Shown here: positions 1 through 11,970 of the stretch, in pieces | Position numbering within the stretch: the first letter of the stretch is position 1 | Layout of the letters: the number at the start of each line of letters is the position of its first letter | Made by a program: the position numbers and the translations under genes | From: Listronotus oregonensis | Lineage: Eukaryota; Arthropoda; Insecta; Coleoptera; Curculionidae | Reading direction: 5' to 3' | Length of the DNA: 64,000 nucleotides | NCBI GenBank assembly: GCA_019359885.1 | Contig: JAHBCN010001273.1 | Span: forward strand, 83,834-147,833 | Notes under the pieces: model-generated | The model's database searches: none | What the model was told of the DNA's origin: nothing | Seen by the model: the letters and a program-made list of their open reading frames with translations, nothing else

Positions 1-172
1 GACGTTTACAAAAATTTTAAATGGATATGCGGCTGCAACACTTTACACGCATTGTTTTGTTTTTTGTGTTTATTGTTTTATTTCTATATATAAAACTGAA
101 TGTAGAAAATGCTCTGTAATAATTTAAAAACCACCAGTAAAATGTTTCTTCATAACTTTTTAAATATTTATA

Positions 173-399
173 CGGCCGAGTGATGATCGCGTTGTTAAAT
201 TTAGCAATGGACTTAGCAATTGTTAAAAGTTAACAACGGTTTAGAATGTTTAACAAAATGTCCGATTTTGACAGGTTGCCTACTAAAATCATTGAATAAC
301 ACTGACAATGGCGTTTTGTTAAACATTCTAAACCGTTGTTAACTTTTAACAATTGCTAAGTCCATTGCTGAATTTAACAACGCGATCATCACTCGGCCG
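173..399. mobile_element. MITE with long terminal inverted repeats
   Basis: A 227 bp palindromic unit whose left arm begins CGGCCGAGTGATGATCGCG and whose right arm ends in its reverse complement. The arms are about 90 bp and nearly perfect, with a short unpaired centre (about 265-300). Such a structure is typical of a non-autonomous DNA transposon. It lies upstream of the first visible ACOX3 exon. No target-site duplication longer than TA is obvious, so the superfamily is not assigned. Confidence 0.75.
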
Positions 400-1143
400 A
401 TAATGTTACAGACTTTAAGAATATGTATTTGGTTTATAGAAATGTGGGAAGTTAGAATTATTTAATTTAGGTTAATAATTTGGACGCCTTTTCGATGTGA
501 AGTGTCCTACTGGCGGTAAAGTCATCCATTTTGCACTTTTCTTGCATTCTGTATTAAAACAATTCTTCCAGCTAATTTTAGACTTTTTCATTCTTTTCCC
601 CACGTTAATAAAAAGGCAATGGAAGCTTCACAGGGCCAATGTTAAATCGACTTTTGAACTGTTTAGTTGATATTACGGAATAATATTGATAATTTTGTAT
701 ATAATTCGTATTGTAGCTTGGCTCTAGAGAAAAAAGATAGTCTTGAATGGACTCAGTAAACTTAATGGCAAGTTTAAAATTGAAATATTTTGAATAACTT
801 CATGTTTATCAAGTTAATTCAAGAGTTCCTTTTTATGCCACATTAAGCAGAAAATATGTATCACGTATCAAATAATCAATAATATTAATAACAAAAAAGT
901 TATGACGAAATATAGCTAAATAAATAAATAAAATTGCACGAAGCTACGCCACTGGTGCAGAATAATCACAAAATTTCATCAATGAGGGTATTTGGGTCAA
1001 TGTTTTAACTGTACAAAGTTTTACAAAGTCATTTAAATCGGAAAATCTGATTGAAAATAAAGTAAAAATCCTAATTCTAAAAAAAACACCCTGTATGTTA
1101 ATAATGGAGCCGTTTTGGAGCTGTGTATATGTGTTTTTTTTAG
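400..1143. other. ACOX3 intron, no exon seen
   Basis: AT-rich sequence ending in a T-rich tract and TAG at 1141-1143, the acceptor of the next exon. I see no coding similarity here. The more 5' ACOX3 exons must lie before position 1. The right part contains the CACCCTGTAT string that recurs at many element ends in this window. Confidence 0.5.
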
Positions 1144-1498
1144 AGTGACATGGTATCGGAGATACACGCCATAGTATCGGGTGCCAAGACCTTAGTCACG
1201 TGGTCGTGTAGGGATGCAGTTCAAGAATCAAGAGAAGCTTGCGGAGGTCACGGGTTTCTTAAAGGAGCCCGACTAGGTGACTTGAGAACTACGATTGATC
1301 CTTGCGTGACTTACGAAGGAGACAACAATGTGCTGTTACAGCAAACTAGCAATTGGTTGCTAAGACAGTGGCAAGCGCTGTGTCAAGGAAATAGTTTGAC
1401 CACTCCCTTGGGAAGTTGTAGTTTTTTTAAAAATCACAAGAAGATTGTGAATTATAGGTTTAGTGCTAATGGACCTTCAGAGTTGATTAGTCAAAAAT
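1144..1498 (+). CDS. ACOX3: ACOX3 exon with catalytic glutamate
   Basis: Opens after a T-tract and TAG (1141-1143) in phase 0 (Ser-Asp-Met-Val-Ser-Glu) and runs to a TGTAAGA donor at 1499, leaving one base of a Phe codon. The frame stays open past the donor to 1569, but the residues after SELISQK do not look like the family, and the TT at the start of the next exon completes TTT, so the donor at 1499 is preferred. It holds ACGGHGF and YEGDNN, the flavin/active-site segment of acyl-CoA oxidases. The ATG at 1150 is an internal Met, not the start. Confidence 0.9.
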
Positions 1499-4400
1499 GT
1501 AAGATTTCCTTATACCCAATTTTTAGTGATAGAAAAATTAGATATACACTAACCAAGATGGGCCATTAAATAGCACAAAGAGAAAAATATTATTTTACAC
1601 AAAATCGTTATAAAATATTTTTACATGAAAAGTACGCCATTCTAATTTGACAGTTGGCGAGGCATGGAAATGGGCGCATTCAGGAAAATTTTAGCAGTCC
1701 AGCGCTCTAGCGCTTTCAGGGTTTATACTCTAAAATCACCAAAAAAATCCCTGACATTTCCAGGTTTTCCCTGGCATTTTCCCAGATTGTAAAATATTAA
1801 AAATTTTAATATTATCTAAGCCTCCATAATATTCACTGCATCATAAACGGTTCGTCTAGCAACCATCGCTTTTTCCTGCATATTCTCGATTAACATTTCT
1901 TTATTCACTAAGAATTTACTTTCAACTGTAGTATTTCCATGAGAAAATAACGATTTTAATAACTTCAAATAATTTAGCAAATTGAAACCTATCCAAAATA
2001 ATACTCTTAAAAAAATTATCAAGAATTGTTATATTTGTTAAAAAATCTTGGAAAATTTCCTGACATTTGTAGTTAAATTCAACTTCCCTAAAATTTCCAG
2101 GTTTTCCAGTTGAGGTTTATTATAAAAAATAAATTTTAAATAAACAAATTGAATTTGTACGCTATTGTTATATTCCTTTATTTCTATTTAAAACAAAACT
2201 ATCATCTATATTTTCATGTAACTTTTTTGACATATAAGTGACAAAATAAATTACAATAAAAATATATGTTTTACCGCTGTACTACTAAAGCGCTGTAACG
2301 CTGCAGTTCCCTGAATGCACCCTATGTTTCTTTCAAATTAAAGCCGTACACACTAAACGGTTTATTTACCTTTGTGGTAATTTCAAAAAATCAGTGCAAA
2401 CCGAATGCTATGTTCATACAGGACTGTTGTTTCTTAATTTCATAGCCAATTTCTGGTTCTCTCGATAAAATTTAGTTTAGTTTATTGCAAAATGGACGTG
2501 AATCCGTTTATAATTTCGATAAAATTACCGAAACGGTGAATAGTGTGAACGGGCTGTAAGCTAGCAGTTTATTTAAAGTACAGGGTCATCCTACGACTGA
2601 ATAAGGCCGTATTTGTGACGTTGCTCGTATTAAAAAAAATGTAAAATCGCCACCTTTTTTTGTAGAATCTGAAAGAATACTAAAAACTGCGTATCTTTTT
2701 ATGCTAAAAGTGGATACCAAGCCGGTGCGCACGACAAGGAGAATACTGCCGCGATCGACTCAAGTAGGTCTTTTCAACGCGGCAAAGGATGTTTGTTGTT
2801 ATTTCCTAATGGCACACCTTATTTATTAGTTTTAATAAAAAGGGTTTTGTATTTATTTTTTATAATAATAATAGAATTAATTTCATTTAAAAAAAGAAAA
2901 AAAAAATGAGGTCTGTCAAGACAGAAAAATCAGTATTCTATCAGAGTGTTAATTACTAATTTTAATACAGTGCTTCTTGTGTAAAACAGTTTTGTTAATT
3001 TTTTTTAAATGAAATGTATCAAGAAAATAATACGCTTTGATCTGTTAGATCAAGAAAATGGTTATTTTTTGTGCTATATTTGTTAAATCATGTTTTAAGT
3101 ATTCTTTTAGATTCTATGGAAAAAATAGACAAGATGGCTATTTAACGTTTTTTTTAGATATGAGGAAAGCCACAAATATGGCTCTGTTCAGTACACGTTG
3201 AATAACTCTGCACCCTTTAATTCTTAAGGCTAAGATTTAAATCATTCTGAATATTTAAAAAAAAATGCATCTTAGGGCGCTAAAAAATATGTTACTTGTT
3301 CTGTTTTCGGCACAAAATTTTCGTTCAGATATAAAAAAAATACTTATCACTGTGCCCACTAAATTACTTTGCTGCTTACATTTTTTTTTTGTTTCTTTAT
3401 CAATATTAACCAAACTTGATAGGGTTATTCTAACGAAACGTCAGTTTTATGCATACATACCAAGATATCCCGACTCTCGATTTCACCGGAAATAAATGGA
3501 AGCTTTGATTTTTTAATGGGACCCCTTGTATATTTTTAGTTTTTTGGTTCTACAGATTGTTTTACGTCCAAATGCATCAATTTAAAAAATACCGACAAAG
3601 TAAAATAAAAAAATTTAAAAGAAAATAAAGGGAAGTGTTGGATTCACTTTAAAATACTGCATTTAGTAATGCTATGAAAGTGATATATTTATATTTTAAT
3701 TTTGGAACTAGGACCGAAATGCTTAAATAATGAAGTTCGGAGCCCTTTATTAAAAAAGTTTAAAAAAATAAACTTAAGTTTAAGAGTAAGTAAAGTATGT
3801 GGAGCACCCTAGATGAAAATTTAATTTAAAAATTAAAATTGGACAAGACTCAATTTAAAAATGATGCATTCGGACGTAAAATGATTTGTAGAATCGAAAA
3901 AAAAAAATATACAGGGTGTCCCATTTTAAGTCATTTCCGGTAAAACCGGAAGACGGAAATGCTTATCATATATGCATAAAAATGACGTTTTGTTACAATA
4001 ATATCTCTACCAAGTTTTGTTAATATTGGTAACGAAGTAAATAAATGACAATCGAAGAGTAATCGTAGGCATCTAGTATAATGCCAAAAAATAAATAAAT
4101 AAATGACAATATAATGTTATAGTAATTATAATGTTATAAGTAATTATTATTTTTTTAGTTATATCAGAATGTTATGAATGGCTTATTCTCTACTTAGTTA
4201 GAGAAAGTGATAAAAAACAAGCAAGAATTTCCGAAAAAACAAATAAATTTGTTGCAAGAGCCGAATCACAAGTGTATTGCGCCGCGATTCTATCTCGAGT
4301 ATACATAGAATATTTAGCCTTACGGGCATTCTGGAGTAAGATGGCAACAGCTGATGCGAGTTTGATTCCTACATTAAATCACTTGGGAGCACTGTATGGT

Positions 4401-7400
4401 CTGTGGAGCTTGGACAAAAATTTAGTGTATTTTTATCAGGTAAGATATGTAATATACAGAGAAATAAATACCGCAAACCCGCTAATTTTTTTATTTTTCG
4501 ATCGCAATTTTTAGCAAATACGAATATTTGTTTAATTAAGATAAAATTAAATAACAAAAAAAAGAAAAAAATATTTTAGTAAACCTTAAATGCCACCTTT
4601 AAAAACATGAAAGGAGCCAAAAAGTTGTATCTTAAATTTGGATAAAATTATGTTTATTTTTTCTGATTTATACAATAAAGATAAAAACATAATTAATCTT
4701 TTTATTGGTTTAAACAGTGTGTCTTCTATTTTCCTAAGTTATAACCTATATCTATAGGTTATAACAAAGCCAATATCTCCAAGGAGGAGGCCTATTGACA
4801 CGGTGCGCGATGAAAACGACATCTGACGGCTGCGTAAAATCATGCTTGAAAGCCATGGAGGAAGTGTAATATTATTTATTATTTTTTTTTTTCGTAAATA
4901 AATATATATAAACCTGGTCAGCACTCTAAATGACTGTCGGATAACATTACAAATGTAATGTAATGTTAAATCTCCTAGGTAAAAATCGGCGAAATTTTAG
5001 GAAGGTTTATGTATGTATGATTGTTTAATTTTAAGGTTATGTCAGTGGGGAGTCTCTCAAATAACTCAACCAATAGCGGGCTCCGACAAAAATCGGCGAT
5101 AAACCCTACAGGTAAAGATCACCTGACAAACTTACGAGTCTTCCAATATACTTGACACTAATATATATTTTTACTTACTTGAAGGCTTTATAGGCATTTT
5201 CTCTATTCGCAATCACAGAAGACTACATACACACTAAAGTCAGTTCTGCAGATACTCCTTGATTACTAGGTCTATTAAAAAGAAAAGAACATTTTCTAAA
5301 AACTCGCAAATCTTAAATATAGAAAAAACAGGAACAAATGGTACACGGCAAAAACAGTAGGTTTTTCTTCTTGTAACGTCAAATTAAAAGGGTTGTTCTC
5401 TAAGGCCGAAACCCGAAAGCCCGTTCGGCTAAGCGGAAAAATTTAATTCAACACCTTTTCTGCGTGTACCGGGGAATTTTAAAAGGGGACCCAATACGGG
5501 AGAACAAAATTTTTCCGGGGTGCGGGACAGCGGGAATCGGGGGTTGGGCCCCGCAGGTTGCCTGATACTAGGTCAGAGCCGGACTTCCATAATTCTTTGC
5601 TATCAAAAGTTCACATCATCAAATGTCAAATTCAAGCATTCACTTTTTTTTATTTTTCACAAAATTGTTTGGTTATTAAAATACTACCATAGAATATTTA
5701 AATTATTTTGTAATATTGGTTTACTATCATCTGATATAAAAATGGAAGAATAGAATGCCTCTTTACAGCCTTCAAATGAAATGCCCCGATTTTTTGGGAT
5801 TTTTGTATTTTACCAAAAATCTTTGTAAATAAAAAAAAACACGATTTTTACAAAAATAAATTTCAACATTGTATGATAGTTTTTTATAACTGCTTTTAGG
5901 TATATACTTTTCACTAATAACAAACATTCATTAAAACAGAATAACAGTGGTTAAAAATGTTTGGTATCTTTTTTTTCTAAAACCATTGTAACAGTAACCG
6001 TTAAATAATTGTACTACAGTATGTCGACATAAAAGTTGATAATGTTAGTTTAAGAAAAAAATCAAATTTCTTTTAAACAAATACAGAAAAGAAAAAAGGA
6101 ACTTTAACAAAAAATTGTACTTTCTTTCAATTAATTAGGGGGACCTGTATATATTAAAATTTGCCTGGTCTGCCCAGTAATTAAAAATTTTTGACCCTTT
6201 TAAAAAAGAATTTACCAAATTATTAAAAAAAAAGTACCTAAAAGGTAAACCTTATTTCTTTTTAATAATCCACAAACCCCCACAAACTTTGGGGAAATCA
6301 TCTAAAGGAAAAGGGTTGTCTTACTTTCTCAGTGCTATTTCCTATAAAATTTTATTTTCTATAATTCATAATTGACATATTATTTATTCTGTTACCTAAC
6401 GTTACGTCTAAGAAGCACCTAATTTAATTATAAAATACTACCTAAAAAAAAGTGCCGGGTATGTTACCCTTAAAGATTTGCAAGATAAAAACCTTTACAA
6501 CCTATAGTCATTTGTTACGATTTATAAGTTCACAATAAACCACAAAATTATGTACAATTTATGCAACCCAAACACTAAAATAAGAGGTTTTTTTCAAAAC
6601 AAGCAACCACAAAATATAATCCCCAACAAAACAATCGAAACTAATACGGCTTCCCAAAAAGTATAATGTGTTGCCCAACTACACTGGTTTATCATGTATG
6701 GGGAGGGAACTTTTCATTAAATACTAGTGGAATTTCGTTATTGCCAAAATCGCGGACCAAGCGACAGTTATTTTCATACTGGGCTGGACATTTTTGATCG
6801 AATGGAAAATAGCATTGGGCTTCCAAACCCAAACTTCCCTTTGGGGTTCTTTTCCCTTTTCCCTTTTCTCTTTTTTTTCCAATAGCAGTTAATTTTTAGC
6901 CACTACATTTCTGCCAGTATTCTTACATTCAACTACAAAAACAACTATTATACCATTTTTTTTTATCTAATTGTTTACATTTACATAAAACACCCACGGT
7001 ACGTTAGTCTTAGGCATCAGCCTTAGTGGACTGTCAGTAAAAAAATTAAATCCCAAGCACGGTTTTAAAAAGGGAAAAATTTTAAACCCCAGCGAGCGCT
7101 GTAATCGATTTAGATGTCCCCACCATACAATCCACTCCCTCCCAATACGAAAAAAAGTTTATATAAACTTGTAGTATTCTTTTCACAGGTATTTTTTCAT
7201 TTCTGGGAGATTCCCCACATTTTCCGGGACACCCTGTATATCAATTTCTTCTGCTTTTATATCAAAATAGCTGAACTCTGGTGCTGATGGTCAATCTAAT
7301 TTATTTATTTTACAGAAAAAATAAAACTACAGGATAAATCTAAATAAAAAATTAATATAAAAAATAACAAGGGAAAAAACAAAAAACTTAAAAATACATA

Positions 7401-9449
7401 CAAATAAAATAAAAACACAATCTAGTAACATACAATACTTCCATTAAGTAAATACTGATTAGGGTTTAAAAAATTTTAAACTTATAGGCGTCCAACAACC
7501 ATCTCTTAAAAAGAATACAGAATGTTAAAAATGTCCTTGTGATAAAATAGTTATAATTTTGAAAATGCGGTCAATAAGTGTTTTGACCATTGGTCCTATG
7601 TCCACCCGAAGGAGGTGTGACGGTTTTTTTGGCAACCAAGAAATCCACCCCTACTCAGCGAAACACTACAGTGAATCATCCATTAACCAGTTTATGAAAC
7701 GAGGCTTGTCTATGTCTATTCTCCAGCGTCTCACCACACAAGCAATCTGGTTCATGCAGACGTCTTGATACGGAAAACGATATTTAAATAAAAATTTTAA
7801 TGAATTTGCCTTTTCAAATCCTATCTATAGGCAAACATAACGGGGCTTGTCTTTGGGGAAAATTAATTTTCCCCCTTTTAAACGTTATACAGTGACATAA
7901 TGGCCTTGTGCAGGTGAAGTGTCCCGGGGAATTTGATGAAACCCAACATTCCAATGCTCTGCGATTGTGTCGATATGAAGATTAAAAGATAAGCCTTCGT
8001 CAATCCCCCCAGTCATTCCTGTGGAAGAAGTTTTCAGGATTGGTCTTAAAAGAACCCTTTGGTGGGTGCAGAGATTTTAAAAAGGAAGTAGTACATTTCG
8101 CAATAAGGAAGAAATTCCACACCATTTATAAATCGATTTAAATCAATGAAAACGTAACTATCGCAGTGTCAGGTGAAAATTTTAAATCATCTGCAAATAA
8201 CAAGCAGTTACTATTTGTAAACAGAAAGACCCTGTTAATGAACAACAAAAACAATTTTTTGGGCCCAATTTTGGGCCCTGTGGCACCCCCGACGTCCTGC
8301 TTTTAATGACCTATAAGTAGATTACCAGGTCTGCATTCTAAGACGTCTTTAGTGAGGACACCACCTAAGTAAAAAATATATTACATGGATTACTCGCTAG
8401 ATGGGATAGCTTTGGTCCATGTCTTGGGGTATAGATCTGTACGCTATAAAGCAGTAGGCTAGCCTGAAAAACACTTTAAAATTTGTTTAAAAAATATGAA
8501 ATCTATCAACTTTTCGGTGACGACGGTCATCGTCCCCAAGGTTAAAAAAAGTTGAAAAATGTGCTTTTAATTCATAAGATTGTTTTACAAATTTTGCTAA
8601 AAAATTCATACAGTTTCTTGAATTTTTTAATCAGCATTGAAATAATTTTATTTTTAATTATGGCTTAGTTTTTTACACATTTTTAAAATTTATTTTCATA
8701 TCTTGATAAAGGTGACCAAGAATTGTCCCAGATGTCGAGAATCACAAGTAGTTTTTTTAATAAACCCATTTTAAATATTTTTAGGGAGGCTACACAAACG
8801 ATCCTAGATTCTCCTCCATGGTCAAAGATGCCGTACTGCATTTATGTGACATTTTAAAACCAGATTGTATGGGGATCATCGATGCAATGGCGCCACCGGA
8901 TTATGTTGTTAATTCTGTACTTGGAAGATCTGATGGAAAGGTAAAGGCATACATACTAATACAAAATAATTTACGGGGTATCGACAGGGTACTAAAATTT
9001 TCAAATATCTAAATAATACCATAAATTCGTGTTTGTAGATTAAAACATTGAAAACTTAGTTTATTTTATTAGCAAATGAATCTACTGATAAGCGATTAAG
9101 ACGAAAGTTTCCAGTTGTTAAGGTTTTCAGAGATAATTGCTTCCAAAGTTTGTAACTCTGATATCGTTTAGACAAAAATCTGTCAAGTTTGACATATATG
9201 TCATATAAACTTTTTGACTTGTTTTGAGCTCCACTATCGTTCATTAAAATCGTGAGCATCATACTTTTTACATCCTGTATAATATTGTGTAAACTATCCT
9301 AAATAAAGTTAATATTTATATTTTAGCTTTATGAAAATTTGCAAACAGAACTATTACACAACCCTGGAGCCATGTCCAGACCGGATTGGTGGCACGAAAT
9401 AATTGTTAAAGATGCTCCAGATTTTGTTAAACATCCTAGTAAGCTTTAA
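1144..9449 (+). CDS. ACOX3: Acyl-CoA oxidase, ACOX3 (pristanoyl-CoA oxidase) type; last four exons
   Basis: Join 1144-1498, 4159-4439, 8785-8940, 9327-9449; 915 coding bases, about 304 residues plus stop, the C-terminal part of an enzyme that is usually about 700 residues. Known role: the FAD enzyme oxidises branched-chain acyl-CoAs to trans-2-enoyl-CoA in peroxisomes and passes electrons to oxygen, making H2O2. Seen: the ACGGHGF motif and YEGDNNVLLQQTSNW, whose Glu aligns with the catalytic base of acyl-CoA oxidases; the helical C-terminal domain, with GALYGLWSLDKN and DAMAPPDYVVNS; and a C-terminal SKL (PTS1). Reading phases agree at all three junctions (T|TT, then two phase-0 introns). NVLLQQTSN and APPDYV fit ACOX3 better than ACOX1. 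The 5' exons are outside the window. It converges with FBXO21. A polyadenylation signal AATAAA lies at 9603-9608. Confidence 0.93.
1671..2323. mobile_element. Probable MITE, TIR near GGGCGCATTCAGG
   Basis: The left end GGGCGCATTCAGG is matched inversely by CCTGAATGCACCC at the right end. Both are followed inward by GCGCT-rich sequence (AGCGCTCTAGCGC on the left, AAGCGCTGTAACGC on the right). The interior is AT-rich; its 68-codon frame on the minus strand has no recognisable domain. The target duplication is not clear. Confidence 0.5.
2342..2556. mobile_element. Short MITE, TIR GCCGTACACACTA-like
   Basis: About 215 bp. GCCGTACACACTAAACGG at the left pairs with CCG...AACGGTGAATAGTGTGAACGGGC at the right (imperfect inverted repeat). 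There is no coding capacity. The family is uncertain. Confidence 0.45.
3385..4035. mobile_element. Foldback element, about 200 bp arms
   Basis: The arms pair over about 200 bp: the left arm holds ATTAACCAAACTTGATAGGG, ACCGGAAATAAATGG and TTTTACGTCCAAATGCATCA; the right arm holds their inverse (TGATGCATTCGGACGTAAAA, TTTCCGGTAAAACC, CTACCAAGTTTTGTTAATAT). Pieces of the same family appear at about 28440-28830 (one arm and interior, opposite orientation) and 25925-25995 (outer arm), so it is dispersed. The frame at 3265-3495 overlaps the arm and is not a gene. Confidence 0.7.
4159..4439 (+). CDS. ACOX3: ACOX3 exon, C-terminal helical domain
   Basis: 281 bp between TTTTTTAG and a CAG|GTAAGA donor. 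The first two bases complete the Phe codon from the preceding exon, then the reading is ISECYEWLILYLVRES to GALYGLWSLDKNLVYFYQ. This is the acyl-CoA oxidase C-terminal (pfam ACOX) domain. The ATG at 4272 and the frame beyond 4440 are not meaningful. Confidence 0.92.
5471..6848 (-). mobile_element. Degraded reverse copy of the 13.4-15.0 kb hAT-like element
   Basis: Reads as a diverged reverse complement of 13414-15032. Matching landmarks include the CCTGGTCTGCCCAGTAATTA string at about 6160 (inverse at about 14190), the TTATTTTCATACTGGGCTGGACATT segment near 6770 (inverse near 13480) and the end TTGGGCTTCCAAACCC (inverse of the element's left terminus). The outer termini and coding capacity are eroded. 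Confidence 0.65.
7297..8445 (-). mobile_element. Non-LTR retroelement fragment (RT end and 3' tail), decayed
   Basis: Read on the minus strand, 8300-8180 gives SGVPQG, then LGP, then CLLFADDLK, with frameshifts: the reverse transcriptase block holding the FADD catalytic motif (coding strand for FADD at 8197-8186). The 3' side runs to 7300, ending in A-rich TAAA-like repeats. Positions 7310-7620 are closely related to 40030-40345, another 3' end of the same family. A jockey/CR1-type element is likely. It is a dead fragment. Confidence 0.7.
8785..8940 (+). CDS. ACOX3: ACOX3 exon, APPDYV segment
   Basis: 156 bp, phase 0 at both ends, between TTTTTAG (ending 8784) and AAG|GTAAAG. It encodes GGYTNDPRF through MAPPDYVVNSVLGRSDGK. 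This is a strongly conserved C-terminal block of acyl-CoA oxidases, and the DAMAPPDYV form is close to ACOX3. The ATG at 8818 is internal. Confidence 0.92.
9327..9449 (+). CDS. ACOX3: ACOX3 terminal exon with PTS1
   Basis: 41 codons from a TTTTAG acceptor: LYENLQTELLHNPG, then RPDWWHEIIVKDAP, ending HPSKL and TAA. The SKL tripeptide is the canonical type-1 peroxisomal targeting signal, so matrix import is expected. This exon is too short to appear as a stand-alone frame and was found by continuing phase 0 from the preceding exon. Confidence 0.92.
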   Translation, partial: LYENLQTELLHNPGAMSRPDWWHEIIVKDAPDFVKHPSKL

Positions 9450-10180
9450 ATTATTTTCCTTTGTATTATTTTACAAGTATTATTTTTCCGAATCTAAACG
9501 AATTATATCAAAGTAATATTTTTCGCACAAAGAGTCTATATTGTAAAACATATTTTTGTAAGATATATTTTTAGTATTAAAATGTATATTATGAGGCTAT
9601 AAAATAAAATTATTTTTAATTTACTATAACTTCTCGTTATTTCATAATCTTCCGTTCCCTAATTAATTATTTGGTTGCTTAGATTTTATGTTGTCACTTC
9701 TAGTAAAATTTTTTTTGATGTCTGAAAAATTTGTTAAAACGAACTGATAATTTTTTTGGGTGAAACACCAAAATAGATATTTTCTTATTAGGTAGAAAAT
9801 TGTATTAAATCCTGTTAAAATTTACCCTGTTTTAACTGATGTATTCCTGTAAGCTTGTTAAATACTATAGAGGACTAGAGGAAGGAGTGGAATCGTAATG
9901 CTTTAAAAACGGGCATTGGTTCTAAAAGATGTCACAAGATGGCGCAGTTGCTGTTTATATGGGTGCCAGGGTTGCATTTGCATACAATTGTATTATGTAC
10001 AATGTATGTAACAGTATGTAAAAGCGGAATATTTAATAACTTTCAAAAATGGCACAATGTTAGCGTGAAAGACTGAATTTGGTGAAAATGTCAAATATTA
10101 AAAAAAACTAAACGGGCTTTAACTAAAAAATAATACATATTGTGAACTATTAGTCAAACGCAACCGGTATGGTAACATCT
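9450..10180. other. ACOX3 3' UTR and downstream sequence
   Basis: AT-rich. A polyadenylation hexamer AATAAA at 9603-9608 would give a 3' UTR of roughly 170 bases. Beyond that I see no gene; 9890-10180 is moderately GC-richer but unrecognised. Confidence 0.5.
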
Positions 10181-10184
10181 TTAT

Positions 10185-10445
10185 CGAACAGGCGTACGAG
10201 AGAGAAAGAAGAATAAGTTTACAACTTTTCTCTTTTACTCCGCGTGACTCATTGGTTGTCAGGAAGGGGTATATACTCCGCTCAGCGTGCCTAATTAGTG
10301 GGCGAGGTACATACTCAGCCCAGCCGACTAATCAGGCACGCAGAGCGAGAGAGAAAGGTTATAGACTTATTCTTCTTTCTATGTCGCACGCTTGTTCGCA
10401 CGGCCGAGAGGCAAGGCTGCCTCTACCAGGTATTTGCTTGAAGGG
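10185..10445. mobile_element. Foldback repeat around AAAGAAGAATAAG
   Basis: The arms GAGAGAAAGAAGAATAAGTTTAC (left) and GACTTATTCTTCTTTCTATGTCGC (right, inverted) enclose a second inverted pair, GCGTGCCTAATTAG and CTAATCAGGCACGC. The right flank GAGGCAAGGCTGCCTCTACC has a relative at 63738-63760, beside another AAGAAGAAT/ATTCTTCTT pair, so the family is dispersed. The 92-codon frame at 10252 is a by-product. Confidence 0.55.
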
Positions 10446-10562
10446 TAACACCGAATATGGGTTTAGTACACTTAAGCTGGAGTCTCATGCGACCGATTTC
10501 CGACCATCCGACGTACGAAATTTTTTTTAAATTTTGTGTCGGAAAACTTGCATGTCTCATTG

Positions 10563-11970
10563 TAGTGATGGGCATAATCGGATTATTTTAAGAATCGTGA
10601 ATTAATGAATTATGAATGATTTCAATAATCGGATTAATTGATAATTCAATTATATAATTATAATATTTTTTAATAGTTTGAATTTTAAATTCTTGATTTC
10701 TGAATTGAATATGTAACTCGATTCCGATTAACTAAACACAAACACTAAATATTATATACAGTTTGTCAAAAAGTCCGGGATCCCCTTAATAATTTGTCAA
10801 CGGGGATCTGGACTTTGACTTTACTATATAATATATATATTATTATTATTATTATTATTATATATTATTATTTTAGTAAGTAAATTTATTTGCCATAATT
10901 TTTAGGTAAATATGGTTTTTTTTGATATTTTGTATGTTGGACTGGATATCTGAATCTGAAGTCAATTTTTTCGTACTCTGCTAGTTTTTAAGTTATAACG
11001 CCCCACTCGAACCTAACCAGCAAAACTTTCCTAAAATTCCTCCTTCTTAAAACTGATTACACCCAAAATGGAAGATTTTATAGAAATACACTTATTATTT
11101 TAAAAGATAAATTTAATTTCACTTTCATTTAACAAATATTTTATATAAAAAAAGCACAACAAGCACTTCCCAAAAATAATATTTTTACTTTTATAAATGT
11201 CAACTAAATTGTCTAGATGAGCACAAAGGACCTACTGAGGTCTAGGTGCAGTGGTATATTACCACCCTCTGAACATTCATTGTCTAGATATTTTAGACTG
11301 TTTTATGTTGGTACGCCAGGGACCCGCGAAACAATTGAATGGCCTACTTTATAAATTTGAATTATTTCTATTTTTCGCATTTAATTTAAAAATTAAGCAT
11401 TCAATTGTTTCGAGTCCTTGTTACAACATAAAATTATCTAAAAACTAGTAAATAATTTTAACATTTATTTAAAAAAAAAATATTATTTTTATACGCTGTT
11501 GTGCTTTTTTTTAAAAAAATTAATTAAGGAATAAAATTAAAATTATCGAATAAAATAATAAGTATATTCATAAAATCTTTCAAATTTAGAGAGATTAAGT
11601 TAATGTGAAGTTAGGTTCAAGTGGGGCGTTATACTAAAATAAGCTGAAGATATGACTTCAGATTCGTGATATGCGCCCCAAAAACCCCTGTATACAAAAT
11701 TTTATACCATCGGCCGTGGGCCCGGTAAGTAAAAAATTACCTTTTTATAAATAAGTTGTCCTCTCTATTTACATAAATATATACTTTACTATTAAAATAT
11801 TAAATCTTATTCATTATTACATGTTATTAATTTTTTTTCGCGACGCGTAATCAATTCTGTGGAATCAGGTTATTTTTCGTAATTCAAATTAAATCTGAAT
11901 AATCGCATGATAGCGATTATTTCAATAATCGGATTATCGATTATTTTTAATTCGAATTATCCCATCACTA
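10563..11970. mobile_element. hAT-like element nested in the Harbinger-like MITE
   Basis: The termini TAGTGATGGGCATAATCGG and ...ATTATCCCATCACTA form short inverted repeats, bordered by a perfect 8 bp duplication TCTCATTG (10555-10562 and 11971-11978). An 8 bp duplication is characteristic of hAT. No transposase is left. Its interior carries a further palindromic unit (about 10911-11700). Confidence 0.82.
10911..11700. repeat. Palindromic unit inside the nested hAT-like element
   Basis: The left arm TTATAACGCCCCACTCGAAC (about 10993) and the outer ATCTGAATCTGAAGTCA pair with GTTCAAGTGGGGCGTTATA and TGACTTCAGATTCGTGAT near 11610-11670. A second inverted pair, CGCGAAACAATTGAATGGCC and GCATTCAATTGTTTCGAG (about 11325 and 11395), lies nearer the centre. 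It may be a third level of nesting. Confidence 0.6.

Larger units (their letters stand above)
1499..4158. other. ACOX3 intron with repeats
   Basis: A 2.66 kb intron, GTAAGA donor to TTTTTTAG acceptor. It holds a likely MITE (1671-2323), a second short one (2342-2556) and a foldback element (about 3385-4035). The remaining stretches (about 2560-3380) are AT-rich with no gene that I recognise. Confidence 0.6.
4440..8784. other. ACOX3 intron filled by degraded elements
   Basis: A 4.3 kb intron. It contains a decayed reverse copy of the 1.6 kb hAT-like element (5471-6848) and a decayed non-LTR retroelement on the minus strand (7297-8445). Segments 4440-5470 and 6850-7296 show only AT-rich sequence and element-end strings such as CACCCTGTATA. 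Between about 5.3 and 8.4 kb there are many odd homopolymer runs, suggesting poor base accuracy. Confidence 0.55.

Noticed and set aside
10252..10530. 92-codon frame (+)
   Set aside because: Spans a foldback repeat and the end of a MITE.
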